Of a stretch of 64,000 nt of DNA, positions 9,127-18,057 are shown in pieces. The notes under the pieces are model-generated. The model saw only the letters and a list, made by a program, of their open reading frames with translations. It did not search any database and was not told the DNA's origin. Each line of letters begins with the position of its first letter. Position 1 is the stretch's first letter. A program made the position numbers and the translations under genes. The DNA is from Amycolatopsis eburnea (GTDB lineage Bacteria; Actinomycetota; Actinomycetes; Mycobacteriales; Pseudonocardiaceae). The stretch covers positions 186,001 through 250,000 of the forward strand of contig NZ_RSEC01000021.1 in NCBI RefSeq assembly GCF_003937945.1, given 5' to 3'.

Positions 9127-10266
9127 ATGCCAGAAACCGAGTCCATCGCCGTTGCCTCCGTCGCCGATCTCATCGGTGACGCCGAGGTCGTCGCGATCGG
9201 TGAGAACAACCATCACATCCGCGAGTTCGGCGCGCTGCGCGACCGCCTGCTGCGCCACCTCGTCGAGGAGCGCGGGTTCACCGTCCTCGGGTTCGAAGGC
9301 GGCTTCCCGGAGGGGCACCTCGTCGACGAGTGGCTGCGCGGCGGTCCGGGTGACGTCGCCGACGTCGCGCGGGCGGGCTTCACGTTCGGCCTGGGCGACT
9401 CGGCCGAGGTGCACGAAATGCTGACCTGGCTGCGGGGCCGTGGCGTCAAGTTCTTCGGTGCCGACGTGCCGAGTTCCGCGGGGTCGCCGATGCCTTCGCT
9501 GACGGCGTTGCGCGAGCACGTCCTGCGCGTGGACCCGGCGAATGTGTCCCTTGTGGACGCGGCTATCTCGGCGTGCGAGCCCTACGCGTCGGTGAGCAGC
9601 GCCGTCGCACCGGGGCGGTACAAGGAAATGAGCGTCGAAGCGCGCGATGCGGCCACCTCGGCATTGACGGTCCTCTATGGACACGCGGTGGCGCAGGCTT
9701 ACGGTGACGTCGCCGTGCACCACGCCGAGGGGGCGCTGCGAGTCGACCTCTACCTGCGGGAGCTGGACGCGCTGATGGCCGGCCGCGCGCCCGAGCCGCA
9801 GAGTTCGTCGCGGGACACGTACATGGCGGCCACCGTGCGGCTGGTGCGGCGGCTCCACCCGGGCGAGAAGATCGTCCTGATGCTCCACAACGGACACCTC
9901 CAGCGCGTACCGTTCTCGCCGATGCCCGGCATGACGGCGCCGTCGGCGGGCACGCACCTGGCCGCGGAACTGGGCGACCGGTACTTCGCGCTGGCGCTCA
10001 CGGCCGTGTCGGGCACGACGACCGGCCTGGCACCCGATGACGCCGGGCGGCTCGGGTTCCGGATGTTCCCGCAGGACCTCGCGGAGCCCGCGGAAGGCAG
10101 CGTCGAGGCGCTGCTCGCGGACCAGGCGCCGTGCGTGGTCGCGCGGCCCGGCGGTTCGGGCATCCGGCACGCGCACACCACCGTTTCGGTGGACGTGGCG
10201 GCCGCGTTCGACGCCGTCGTCTGCCTGAAGGGGCAGGAAACGATTTTCGGGTCCGGCGCCGAATAG
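9127..10266 (+). CDS. Erythromycin-esterase-family protein
   Basis: A 379-residue member of the erythromycin esterase family (Ere/succinoglycan-biosynthesis-like fold). GENNHHIREFG at 25-35 (E26, H29 or H30) matches the active-site glutamate/histidine block of Ere enzymes, SRDTYMA near residue 236 matches the RD-MA motif, and LHNGHLQR matches the second histidine block. Ere enzymes open macrolide lactones by water attack. Whether this one has that activity cannot be read from sequence, because many actinobacterial members have unknown targets. No signal peptide. The ATG at 9127 gives the motif its normal distance from the N-terminus. Confidence 0.85.
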   Translation: MPETESIAVASVADLIGDAEVVAIGENNHHIREFGALRDRLLRHLVEERGFTVLGFEGGFPEGHLVDEWLRGGPGDVADVARAGFTFGLGDSAEVHEMLTWLRGRGVKFFGADVPSSAGSPMPSLTALREHVLRVDPANVSLVDAAISACEPYASVSSAVAPGRYKEMSVEARDAATSALTVLYGHAVAQAYGDVAVHHAEGALRVDLYLRELDALMAGRAPEPQSSSRDTYMAATVRLVRRLHPGEKIVLMLHNGHLQRVPFSPMPGMTAPSAGTHLAAELGDRYFALALTAVSGTTTGLAPDDAGRLGFRMFPQDLAEPAEGSVEALLADQAPCVVARPGGSGIRHAHTTVSVDVAAAFDAVVCLKGQETIFGSGAE

Positions 10267-10320
10267 GTGTGCCCGTTCGGCTGCTTGCCGTAGCGGCGGA
10301 AGCGGGCGTCTCCTGGTGGT

Positions 10321-12774
10321 ATGGCCGGGCGGAGGCGCGCGCTGATCGTCGCGAACGGCGAGTACGACAACGCGGGTCTGCAGCGCCTGGGCTCACCCGC
10401 GGCGGACGCCGACGCCCTCGCCGGGGTGCTGGCCGACCGGGCCATCAGCGACTTCGACGTCCGCGTGGTCCGCAACGAGACCGCGCACGTGGTCCAGGCG
10501 GAGATCGAGGACCTGTGCGCCGAGGGCCGCCCGGACGACGTCCTGCTGCTGCACTTTTCCTGCCACGGCTTGAAGGACGACTCGGGCGGCCTGTACTTCG
10601 CGGCCCGCAACACGCGGCCGGACCGCCTGCGTTCGACGGCGGTGCCCGCGCAGTTCGTCCAGCAGTGCATCCGCCAGAGCCGCTCGCGCAGCATCGTGCT
10701 GCTGCTGGACTGCTGCTACGGCGGCGCGTTCGGCCAAGGCGTGGCAGTCCGGTCGTCGGGCGACGCGAACGTCCTGGACAGCTTCCGCGGCGGCCGCGGG
10801 CGCGCGGTGATCACGGCGTCGAACTCGATCGAGTACGCGTTCGAGGGCGCCCGGCTGGCCTCGGACGAGCCGGCCCAGCCGTCGGTGTTCACGTCGGCGC
10901 TGGTCGAGGGCCTGCGCACGGGCGAGGCCGACCGCGACGAGGACGGCTGGATCGCGCTGGGCGAGCTGTACGAGTACCTGTTCGACCGCGTCCGCGAGCG
11001 CAACCCGAAGCAGACACCGAGCCGCGACATCGAGATGCAGGGCGAGCTGTACCTGGCGAAGAGCAGGCGCCGCCGCATCAAGCCGTCCCCCGTGCCGCCG
11101 GACCTGGCGGCGGCGATCGCGGCGGAGAACCCGTTCACCCGCCTGGGCGCGGTGGCGGAACTGCGCCGCCGCCTGTCGAGCGACAACCTCCCGGTGGCGA
11201 TGGGCGCGTTCGAGGCCCTCCGGTCGATGGCGGCCACGGACATCGAGCACATCGCGGCGTCGGCCTCGGACGCATTGGGTGACGTGGCGGTGCGGGTCGA
11301 TGTGGCGTCGGTGCGGTTGTCGGCTCCGGCGGGCTCGTCGGCGACGGCGTCGTTGCGGGCGTTGGGGCCGCCGGTGGCGCGGGAGGTGCGCTTCGAGGCT
11401 TCCCACCCGTGGATCGCGGTCGTGGAGTCGGAGGGCGCGGCGCAGCTGACGGCGACGGCGGGGGAGACGGGGACCCGGCGCGGGAAGGTCGTGGTGAGCG
11501 GGCCGACGGGGGATGTCGTGGTGGGGGTGGAGATCGAGGCGCTCCCCGAGCCGGAGCCGGAGCTGGACCCGGTACCCGCACCTGGGCCCGCACCGGAGGC
11601 TGTGCCCGCCCAACGGGCCGCGCCGGGCCCCGTGCAGGCACGCGCGGCCGAGCCCGCCGCCGCATCCGCGCCGGAGCCGGACGCCGCCGAACCCGATCTC
11701 CCACGCGAGGCGGAACCCGCGAACGGGACCGAGCCTGCACCGGAAGCGGTACCCGACCGACGGCCCGCACCGGGCCCCGCACCCGTGGCCGAGCCCGCCG
11801 CCGAATCGGCGCCTGCTGCGGGAGCTGAGTCGGCATCCGAGCCCGAGCCGACCGCCGAACCCGAGCCGGTCGCCGCCGAACCCGGCCCGGCCGAGCGCCC
11901 CAATGTGGCCTTCGGTGCGTCAGACGCACCGAAGGCCACCTTGGGTGCGTCAGACGCAACCAAGGCCACCTTGGGGCGCACTCCCGGACCCCAGCCGGAC
12001 CCCGTCGATCCCGTCGGCGGCTCCGCCGGAATCGCCGCCATCACCGGCGCCGTCCTGGCCCTCATCGGGCTCGGGCTCGCCTACCGCTACGGCGAACCCC
12101 TCACCTACTTCCGCCCCGGCATGGAAACCTACGTCGCGATCGTGGCCGCCTGCGCCGTCCTCGCGGGGATCCTCACCCTGGCCCCGCGGACCCGGGCGCG
12201 CACCGGCCCCGCCCTCCTGCTCGGCACCGGCCTGGCCGCGCTCTTCGGCCTCCTCCGCTTGCTCGGCGACGTGATCACCTTCAACCAGGACGGCGACGCC
12301 GAACTCGGGACCGGCTTCACCTTCCTCCTCCTCGCGCACCTCGCCTGGGCGACCGCCCTCGTCTGCGGGCCGATCCTCCTGCGCCGCAACGCCGGGGGCC
12401 GCCGGGCGCGGGGCTGGCCGGCGTGGACCGCCGCCGGGCTCGGCGTGGTGGTCGCCGCCGCCTGGCTGACGCAGCTGGCCGAACTCGCGCAGCACAGCGA
12501 TTCCGAGGCCGGGCGCGCCGCCGCCTACTTCGTGGCCGGTGCGCTGCTGGCCCTGCTCGTCCCCGGCGTCGCGCTGACGGTGCGCGGAGGCGGGTGGGCC
12601 GTGCTGGCCACCGGGACCGCCGGACTGGCCGGGGTGCTCGCGCCGACGTTCGTGGCCGTCGTGGAGCACTCGACCGTCGCCGGGCAGGTGATCGCGTCGA
12701 GTGCCGTGCTGCTGCTCGCCGTCGACGTCGTGGTCCTGGCCCGGCGGAATCAGCCGATCGAGGGACAGCCCTGA
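10321..12774 (+). CDS. Caspase-like (C14) protease with C-terminal membrane domain
   Basis: An 817-residue multidomain protein. Residues 1-250 form a caspase/metacaspase-type peptidase with the dyad H82 (FSCHG) and C132 (LLLDCCYGG). A short helical region (about 265-315) and a beta-rich domain (about 318-405) follow. Next comes a Pro/Glu/Ala-rich low-complexity linker (about 406-560), then about eight predicted TM helices (560-810). There is no signal peptide, so the protease probably faces the cytoplasm, tethered by its C-terminus. A family A palindromic repeat is translated within the linker at residues 525-553. The next gene, 37 bases downstream, encodes a subtilase-like protein. The target and trigger are unknown. 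Confidence 0.85.
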   Translation: MAGRRRALIVANGEYDNAGLQRLGSPAADADALAGVLADRAISDFDVRVVRNETAHVVQAEIEDLCAEGRPDDVLLLHFSCHGLKDDSGGLYFAARNTRPDRLRSTAVPAQFVQQCIRQSRSRSIVLLLDCCYGGAFGQGVAVRSSGDANVLDSFRGGRGRAVITASNSIEYAFEGARLASDEPAQPSVFTSALVEGLRTGEADRDEDGWIALGELYEYLFDRVRERNPKQTPSRDIEMQGELYLAKSRRRRIKPSPVPPDLAAAIAAENPFTRLGAVAELRRRLSSDNLPVAMGAFEALRSMAATDIEHIAASASDALGDVAVRVDVASVRLSAPAGSSATASLRALGPPVAREVRFEASHPWIAVVESEGAAQLTATAGETGTRRGKVVVSGPTGDVVVGVEIEALPEPEPELDPVPAPGPAPEAVPAQRAAPGPVQARAAEPAAASAPEPDAAEPDLPREAEPANGTEPAPEAVPDRRPAPGPAPVAEPAAESAPAAGAESASEPEPTAEPEPVAAEPGPAERPNVAFGASDAPKATLGASDATKATLGRTPGPQPDPVDPVGGSAGIAAITGAVLALIGLGLAYRYGEPLTYFRPGMETYVAIVAACAVLAGILTLAPRTRARTGPALLLGTGLAALFGLLRLLGDVITFNQDGDAELGTGFTFLLLAHLAWATALVCGPILLRRNAGGRRARGWPAWTAAGLGVVVAAAWLTQLAELAQHSDSEAGRAAAYFVAGALLALLVPGVALTVRGGGWAVLATGTAGLAGVLAPTFVAVVEHSTVAGQVIASSAVLLLAVDVVVLARRNQPIEGQP
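11895..11979. repeat. Family A palindromic element inside a coding sequence
   Basis: The same 85-base element seen at 3838 and 53355 lies in frame in the caspase-like gene. It runs from GCGCCCCAATGTGGCC to CCTTGGGGCGC, with two internal GGTGCGTCAGACGCA units. It is read without a stop and yields the near-tandem peptides FGASDAPKATLG and ASDATKATLG. It falls in the low-complexity linker, where an insertion would be tolerated. Confidence 0.9.
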
Positions 12775-12811
12775 GTTGTCGCTCCGGCACCGCCGGGGTA
12801 CCACGGCGATC

Positions 12812-13708
12812 ATGAACACGCTGACAGCAGTGGCGGCGGCGGCCGTGCTCGCCGGGCAGACCGCGGCCGGCGGGGTGCAGCCCGATCCGCCCAGCTGGGG
12901 CCTCGACCGGATCGACCAGCGCGCCGGCCTCGACCACGCCTACCACTACGCGACCGACGCCTCGGGCGTCACCATCTACGTGATCGACAGCGGCGTCGAC
13001 GCGCGCCACCCCGACTTCCAGGGCCGCGTCGCGCCCGGGCGGGACTTCCTGAACGGCGGCTCCGACACCTCGGACACCAACGGCCACGGCACCCGCCTCG
13101 CCGGGATCGCCGCGGGCAAGGACTACGGCGTCGCGAAGGGCGCGCAGATCGTTCCCGTGCGCGTGCTCGACAAGGACGGCGGCGGCTCGACCGAGCACAT
13201 CATCGCCGGCATCGACTGGGTCGCGCAGAACGCCCAGCAGCCCGCGGTCGCCGTCCTCGGGATCGGCGGGGTGCCGAACGACCAGCTCGACGCCGCGGTG
13301 AAGCGGCTCGCCGAGGTCGTCCCGGTCGCCGTCCCGGCGGGCAGCGAGACCGCCGACGCGAGCGGGTTCTCCCCGGGCCGGGTCACCGAGGCGCTCACCG
13401 TCGGGGCCACCGACACCCAGGACCACCCCGACAAGGCGTCCAACTTCGGCCAGGACGTCGACCTCTACGCCCCGGGCGTCGACGTCCCCGGCCCGATCGC
13501 GGGCGGCACCGGCGCCGGACCGGAATCGGGCACGTCGATGGCAGCCGCGTTCGCCGCCGGCGTGGCCGCGCTCTACCGCGCCCAGCACCCGGAAACGGCC
13601 CCCGCGCAGGTGGACCAAGCGCTTGTTCAGGCCGCGACGACGGACGCGCTCAAGGGCGTCCCGGACGGTACGGCCAACCGGCTCCTTTACGCGCCGCCGG
13701 GAACCTGA
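12812..13708 (+). CDS. Small secreted subtilase-like (S8) protein, oxyanion residue altered
   Basis: A 298-residue protein with a weak signal peptide (residues 1-20) and then directly a proteinase-K-like catalytic domain (SWGLDRIDQR at 28-37), without the usual I9 propeptide. The triad D59 (YVIDSG), H92 (NGHGT) and S242 (SGTSMAA) is complete. The oxyanion-hole Asn of AAGN is Ser here (PAGS, S178), and the motifs THVAG, SLGG and APHVAG are degraded to TRLAG, GIGG and AAFAAG. It may be a weak protease or a binding pseudoenzyme. It lies 37 bases after the caspase-like gene in the same direction, so co-transcription is likely. Confidence 0.82.
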   Translation: MNTLTAVAAAAVLAGQTAAGGVQPDPPSWGLDRIDQRAGLDHAYHYATDASGVTIYVIDSGVDARHPDFQGRVAPGRDFLNGGSDTSDTNGHGTRLAGIAAGKDYGVAKGAQIVPVRVLDKDGGGSTEHIIAGIDWVAQNAQQPAVAVLGIGGVPNDQLDAAVKRLAEVVPVAVPAGSETADASGFSPGRVTEALTVGATDTQDHPDKASNFGQDVDLYAPGVDVPGPIAGGTGAGPESGTSMAAAFAAGVAALYRAQHPETAPAQVDQALVQAATTDALKGVPDGTANRLLYAPPGT

Positions 13709-13841
13709 GAGGCTGCCCAGCCGGCGCCCCGGCCAATCTTCAACGCCCATGATGTCCATCACCTGGTATGGAACTCCCGCAGAGCGGGAAGAACCGGGTA
13801 ACGTGCGTTGACTTACCGATCCATACGGGAAGGACCGGGCA

Positions 13842-16800
13842 ATGTTCCGCAAGGTGCTGGTGGCCAACCGCGGGGAGATCGCGATCCGAGCGTTCCGCGC
13901 CGGCTACGAACTGGGCGCGGGGACGGTCGCCGTGTTTCCGCACGAAGACCGCAACTCGCTGCACCGGCTGAAGGCCGACGAGGCGTACGAGATCGGCGAA
14001 CCCGGTCACCCCGTGCGCGCCTACCTGTCGGTCGACGAGATCGTCGCCGCGGCCAAGAAGGCCGGGGCCGACGCCGTCTACCCCGGTTACGGCTTCCTCT
14101 CGGAGAACCCCGACCTCGCGCGCGCGTGCGAGGAAGCGGGCATCACCTTCGTCGGGCCGAGCGCCGAGATCCTCGAGCTGACCGGCAACAAGGCCCGCGC
14201 GGTCAAGGCCGCGCGCGAGGCCGGCGTGCCCGTGCTCGGGTCGTCCGCGCCATCCAGCGACGTCGACGCGCTGGTCGCGGCCGCCGACGAGCTGGGTTTC
14301 CCGGTGTTCGTCAAGGCCGTCGCCGGTGGTGGCGGGCGCGGCATGCGCCGCGTCGAGGACCCCGCCCTGCTGCGCGAGTCCATCGAGGCCGCCGCGCGCG
14401 AGGCCGAATCCGCCTTCGGCGACCCGACCGTCTTCCTGGAGAAGGCCGTCGTCGAGCCGCGGCACATCGAGGTGCAGATCCTCGCCGACGGCGCGGGCAA
14501 CGTCATCCACCTCTTCGAGCGCGACTGCTCGGTGCAGCGGCGCCACCAGAAGGTCGTCGAGCTGGCCCCGGCGCCGAACCTCGACCCCGAGCTGCGCGAC
14601 CGGATCTGCGCGGACGCGGTCAAGTTCGCGAAGCAGATCGGCTACCGCAACGCCGGCACCGTCGAGTTCCTGCTCGACAAGCAGGGCAACCACGTCTTCA
14701 TCGAGATGAACCCGCGCATCCAGGTCGAGCACACGGTCACCGAAGAGGTCACCGACGTCGACCTCGTGCAGTCGCAGCTGCGGATCGCCTCCGGCGAGAC
14801 CCTCGACGACCTCGGCCTGGCGCAGGACAAGATCTACCTGCGCGGCGCCGCCCTGCAGTGCCGCATCACCACCGAGGACCCGGCCAACGGCTTCCGCCCG
14901 GACACCGGGATGATCTCCGCCTACCGCTCGCCGGGCGGCTCGGGCATCCGGCTCGACGGCGGCACCGCCTTCTCCGGCACCGAGATCAGCGCGCACTTCG
15001 ACTCGCTGCTGGTGAAGCTCACCTGTCGCGGCCGCGACTTCAAGACCGCCGTCGGCCGGGCGCGCCGCGCCGTCGCCGAGTTCCGCATCCGCGGCGTCGC
15101 GACGAACATCCCGTTCCTGCAGGCGGTCCTGGACGACGAGGACTTCCGCGCCGGGCGCGTCACGACGTCGTTCATCGAGGAGCGCCCGCAGCTGCTCACC
15201 GCGCGGCAGTCCGCCGACCGCGGCACGCGGCTGCTGACCTACCTCGCCGACCAGACGGTCAACAAGCCGCACGGCGAGCGCCCGAGGACGCCGGACGCCA
15301 CGGTCAAGCTGCCGAAGCTGCCCAAGGACGCCCAGCCGGCGCCGGGGTCGAAGCAGAAGCTCGTCGAGCTGGGCCCGGCCGGGTTCGCGGAGTGGCTGCG
15401 CAAGTCGCCGCACATCGGCATCACCGACACGACGTTCCGCGACGCGCACCAGTCGCTGCTCGCCACCCGCGTCCGGTCGAAGGACCTCCTCGCGGTGGCG
15501 CCGGTCGTCGCGAACACGCTCCCCGAACTGCTGTCGCTCGAGTGCTGGGGCGGCGCGACCTACGACGTCGCGCTGCGGTTCCTCGCCGAGGACCCGTGGG
15601 AGCGCCTCGCCGCGCTGCGCGAGGCGGTGCCGAACATCTGCCTGCAGATGCTGCTGCGCGGGCGCAACACCGTCGGGTACACGCCGTACCCGACCGAGGT
15701 GACCACCGCCTTCGTCCAGGAGGCCACGAAGACCGGCATCGACATCTTCCGGATCTTCGACGCGCTCAACGACGTCGAGCAGATGCGCCCGGCCATCGAG
15801 GCCGTGCGCGAGACCGGGACGGCGGTCGCCGAGGTGGCGCTCTGCTACACCTCGGACCTGTCCGACCCGGGCGAGAAGCTCTACACGCTCGACTACTACC
15901 TCAAGCTGGCCGAGCAGATCGTCGGCGCCGGGGCGCACGTCCTGGCGATCAAGGACATGGCCGGGCTGCTGCGCGCGCCCGCGGCGACCAAGCTGGTCAC
16001 CGCGCTGCGCAAGGAGTTCGACCTGCCGGTGCACATCCACACCCACGACACCGCGGGCGGCCAGCTGGCCACCTACCTCGCGGCGATCAACGCGGGCGCG
16101 GACGCGGTCGACGGCGCGGTGTCGTCGATGGCGGGCACGACGTCGCAGCCGTCGCTGTCGTCGATCGTGGCGGCCACCGACCACTCGGCCCGGACCACCG
16201 GGCTGGACCTGCGGGCGATCGGTGAGCTGGAGCCGTACTGGGAGAGCGTGCGCAAGATCTACGCGCCGTTCGAGGCCGGGCTGGCGTCGCCGACCGGGCG
16301 CGTCTACGACCACGAGATCCCCGGCGGTCAGCTGTCGAACCTGCGCACGCAGGCCATCGCACTCGGCCTGGGCGACCGGTTCGAGGACATCGAGGCGATG
16401 TACGCCGCGGCCGACAAGATCCTCGGCCACCTGGTGAAGGTGACGCCGTCGTCCAAGGTCGTCGGCGACCTCGCGCTGCACCTGGTCGGCGCGGGCGTCT
16501 CGCCGGCCGACTTCGAGGCGGAGCCGAACAAGTTCGACATCCCCGACTCGGTGATCGGCTTCCTGCGCGGCGAGCTGGGCGACCCGCCCGGCGGCTGGCC
16601 GGAACCGTTCCGCACCAAGGCCCTCGAGGGCCGCGCGGCGGCGAAGCCGGTCGTCGAACTGTCCGAAGAGGACCGTTCCGCGCTCGCCGCGGAACCGCGC
16701 CGGACGCTCAACCGGCTGCTGTTCCCCGGCCCCACGAAGGAGTTCGAGGCGCACCGCGAGGCCTACGGCGACACGTCCGTGCTGCCCAGCAAGGACTTCT

Positions 16801-17219
16801 TCTACGGCCTGCGCCCGGGCGAGGAGTACCCGGTCGACCTCGAGCCGGGCGTCCGGCTGCTCATCGAGCTGGAGGCGATCGGCGAGGCCGACGAGCGCGG
16901 CGTGCGCACGGTGATGTCGACGCTCAACGGCCAGCTGCGGCCGATCCAGATCCGCGACCGCTCGATCGCCTCGGACATCCCGGCGACCGAGAAGGCGGAG
17001 AAGGGCAACCCGAAGCAGGTCGCGGCGCCGTTCGCCGGCGTGGTGACGCTGCAGGTGGCCGAAGGCGACACGGTCGAGGCCGGTGCCACGGTCGCGACGA
17101 TCGAGGCCATGAAGATGGAGGCGTCGATCACCGCGTCCACCGGCGGCAAGGTCGGCAGGCTGGCGATCACCTCCGTCCAGCAGGTCGAGGGCGGCGACCT
17201 CCTGCTCGTCCTGGAATGA
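13842..17219 (+). CDS. pyc: Pyruvate carboxylase
   Basis: A 1125-residue single-chain pyruvate carboxylase that makes oxaloacetate from pyruvate, bicarbonate and ATP. The order is biotin carboxylase (about 1-450, with VKAVAGGGGRGMR as the glycine-rich ATP loop), carboxyltransferase (about 525-800, DTTFRDAHQS), allosteric/PC linker, and biotinyl domain with the biotin-accepting lysine in AMKMEAS near the C-terminus. GGGAAGG precedes the ATG by about 8 bases. The promoter should lie in the 133 bases after the subtilase gene. Its stop overlaps the next start (ATGA), so the arginase-fold gene is translationally coupled. Confidence 0.97.
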   Translation: MFRKVLVANRGEIAIRAFRAGYELGAGTVAVFPHEDRNSLHRLKADEAYEIGEPGHPVRAYLSVDEIVAAAKKAGADAVYPGYGFLSENPDLARACEEAGITFVGPSAEILELTGNKARAVKAAREAGVPVLGSSAPSSDVDALVAAADELGFPVFVKAVAGGGGRGMRRVEDPALLRESIEAAAREAESAFGDPTVFLEKAVVEPRHIEVQILADGAGNVIHLFERDCSVQRRHQKVVELAPAPNLDPELRDRICADAVKFAKQIGYRNAGTVEFLLDKQGNHVFIEMNPRIQVEHTVTEEVTDVDLVQSQLRIASGETLDDLGLAQDKIYLRGAALQCRITTEDPANGFRPDTGMISAYRSPGGSGIRLDGGTAFSGTEISAHFDSLLVKLTCRGRDFKTAVGRARRAVAEFRIRGVATNIPFLQAVLDDEDFRAGRVTTSFIEERPQLLTARQSADRGTRLLTYLADQTVNKPHGERPRTPDATVKLPKLPKDAQPAPGSKQKLVELGPAGFAEWLRKSPHIGITDTTFRDAHQSLLATRVRSKDLLAVAPVVANTLPELLSLECWGGATYDVALRFLAEDPWERLAALREAVPNICLQMLLRGRNTVGYTPYPTEVTTAFVQEATKTGIDIFRIFDALNDVEQMRPAIEAVRETGTAVAEVALCYTSDLSDPGEKLYTLDYYLKLAEQIVGAGAHVLAIKDMAGLLRAPAATKLVTALRKEFDLPVHIHTHDTAGGQLATYLAAINAGADAVDGAVSSMAGTTSQPSLSSIVAATDHSARTTGLDLRAIGELEPYWESVRKIYAPFEAGLASPTGRVYDHEIPGGQLSNLRTQAIALGLGDRFEDIEAMYAAADKILGHLVKVTPSSKVVGDLALHLVGAGVSPADFEAEPNKFDIPDSVIGFLRGELGDPPGGWPEPFRTKALEGRAAAKPVVELSEEDRSALAAEPRRTLNRLLFPGPTKEFEAHREAYGDTSVLPSKDFFYGLRPGEEYPVDLEPGVRLLIELEAIGEADERGVRTVMSTLNGQLRPIQIRDRSIASDIPATEKAEKGNPKQVAAPFAGVVTLQVAEGDTVEAGATVATIEAMKMEASITASTGGKVGRLAITSVQQVEGGDLLLVLE

Positions 17220-18001
17220 CGCTGATCACCGCGGTCCCGCAGCGCCAGGGCGCGGTGGGACCGCGTTCGGCGGAGCTGCCGGACGGCTGCCTCGCGCTGG
17301 CGGAGCTGGCCGGGCACGTGCTCGGCCGGCCCGTCCACCACGTCCGGCAGACCCGTGAAGTGTCCGAAGTGGACGGCGGGGTCTTTTCCCGTGCCGTGCT
17401 CACGGGACCGAACCGCGCGGCCCAGCTGGCCGCACTGGAAGCCCCGGGCGGCCCGGTCCTGACGATCGGCGGCGACTGCGGCGTCGAGCTGGTCCCGATC
17501 GGCGTCGCGCGGTTCCGGCACGGGCCGGGCCTGGGCGTGGCGTGGTTCGACGCCCACCCGGACCTGAACACGGCCGCGACGTCGCCGTCGGGCGCGTTCC
17601 ACGGGATGGTGCTGCGGTCGCTGTTCGGCGAGGGCGATCCCGACTTCGCGGCGGATCCGGCGCTGACGCCGGGCAACGTCGCGCTGCTGGGGACGCGGGT
17701 GTTCGACCCCGAGGAACGCGCGGCGGTCGCCCGCGGCCTCGCGGTCACGTCGGTGGACGCGTTGGCGGTGGAGAAGCTCTACGTCCACGTGGACCTGGAC
17801 GTGCTGGACCCGTCGGAATTCCCCGGCCTGAACTACCCGGAGCTGGACGGCTGGACGATCGACCGCCTGGTTTCCGAACTCGACGCCCTCTCCGGCTACG
17901 AGGTCATCGGCGCGGGCATCACCGAGTGCGTGGGCACCGCGCGCGAAGTCGAAGTCCTCGAGCCCGTCCTCGCCGCTCTCGGCCGCCTCCTGGACCACTG
18001 A
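17216..18001 (+). CDS. Arginase/ureohydrolase-fold protein with Cys replacing a metal-binding His
   Basis: A 261-residue ureohydrolase-superfamily protein. WFDAHPDLNT (D112, H114, D116) and HVDLDVLDP (D193, D195) supply five of the six Mn ligands of arginase/agmatinase. The first motif reads GGDCG, not GGDHS, so the sixth ligand is C88. H129 in AFHGM is a possible extra ligand. The substrate is therefore uncertain; arginase, agmatinase or formiminoglutamase activity should not be assumed. It overlaps pyc by 4 bases and ends in a perfect hairpin shared with the convergent GntR operon. Confidence 0.8.
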   Translation: MTLITAVPQRQGAVGPRSAELPDGCLALAELAGHVLGRPVHHVRQTREVSEVDGGVFSRAVLTGPNRAAQLAALEAPGGPVLTIGGDCGVELVPIGVARFRHGPGLGVAWFDAHPDLNTAATSPSGAFHGMVLRSLFGEGDPDFAADPALTPGNVALLGTRVFDPEERAAVARGLAVTSVDALAVEKLYVHVDLDVLDPSEFPGLNYPELDGWTIDRLVSELDALSGYEVIGAGITECVGTAREVEVLEPVLAALGRLLDH

Positions 18002-18002
18002 A

Positions 18003-18057
18003 GTTCGTGAAGGCCACCTTGAGGAAGTACAAGTTCCTGAAGGTGGCCTTCACGAAC
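18003..18057. terminator. Perfect hairpin between convergent genes
   Basis: Perfect 18-base arms (GTTCGTGAAGGCCACCTT at 18003-18020 and its complement at 18040-18057) with a 19-base loop that itself contains AAGTTCCTGAAGG. No T-tract follows, as is common in this group. The stop codon of the GntR gene lies within the right arm, so the hairpin probably ends transcription from both sides. Confidence 0.8.

Noticed and set aside
13740..16754. A 1004-codon open frame opposite pyc
   Set aside because: Typical antisense open frame of GC-rich coding DNA; composition is Arg/Gly/Val shadow and pyc itself is intact.
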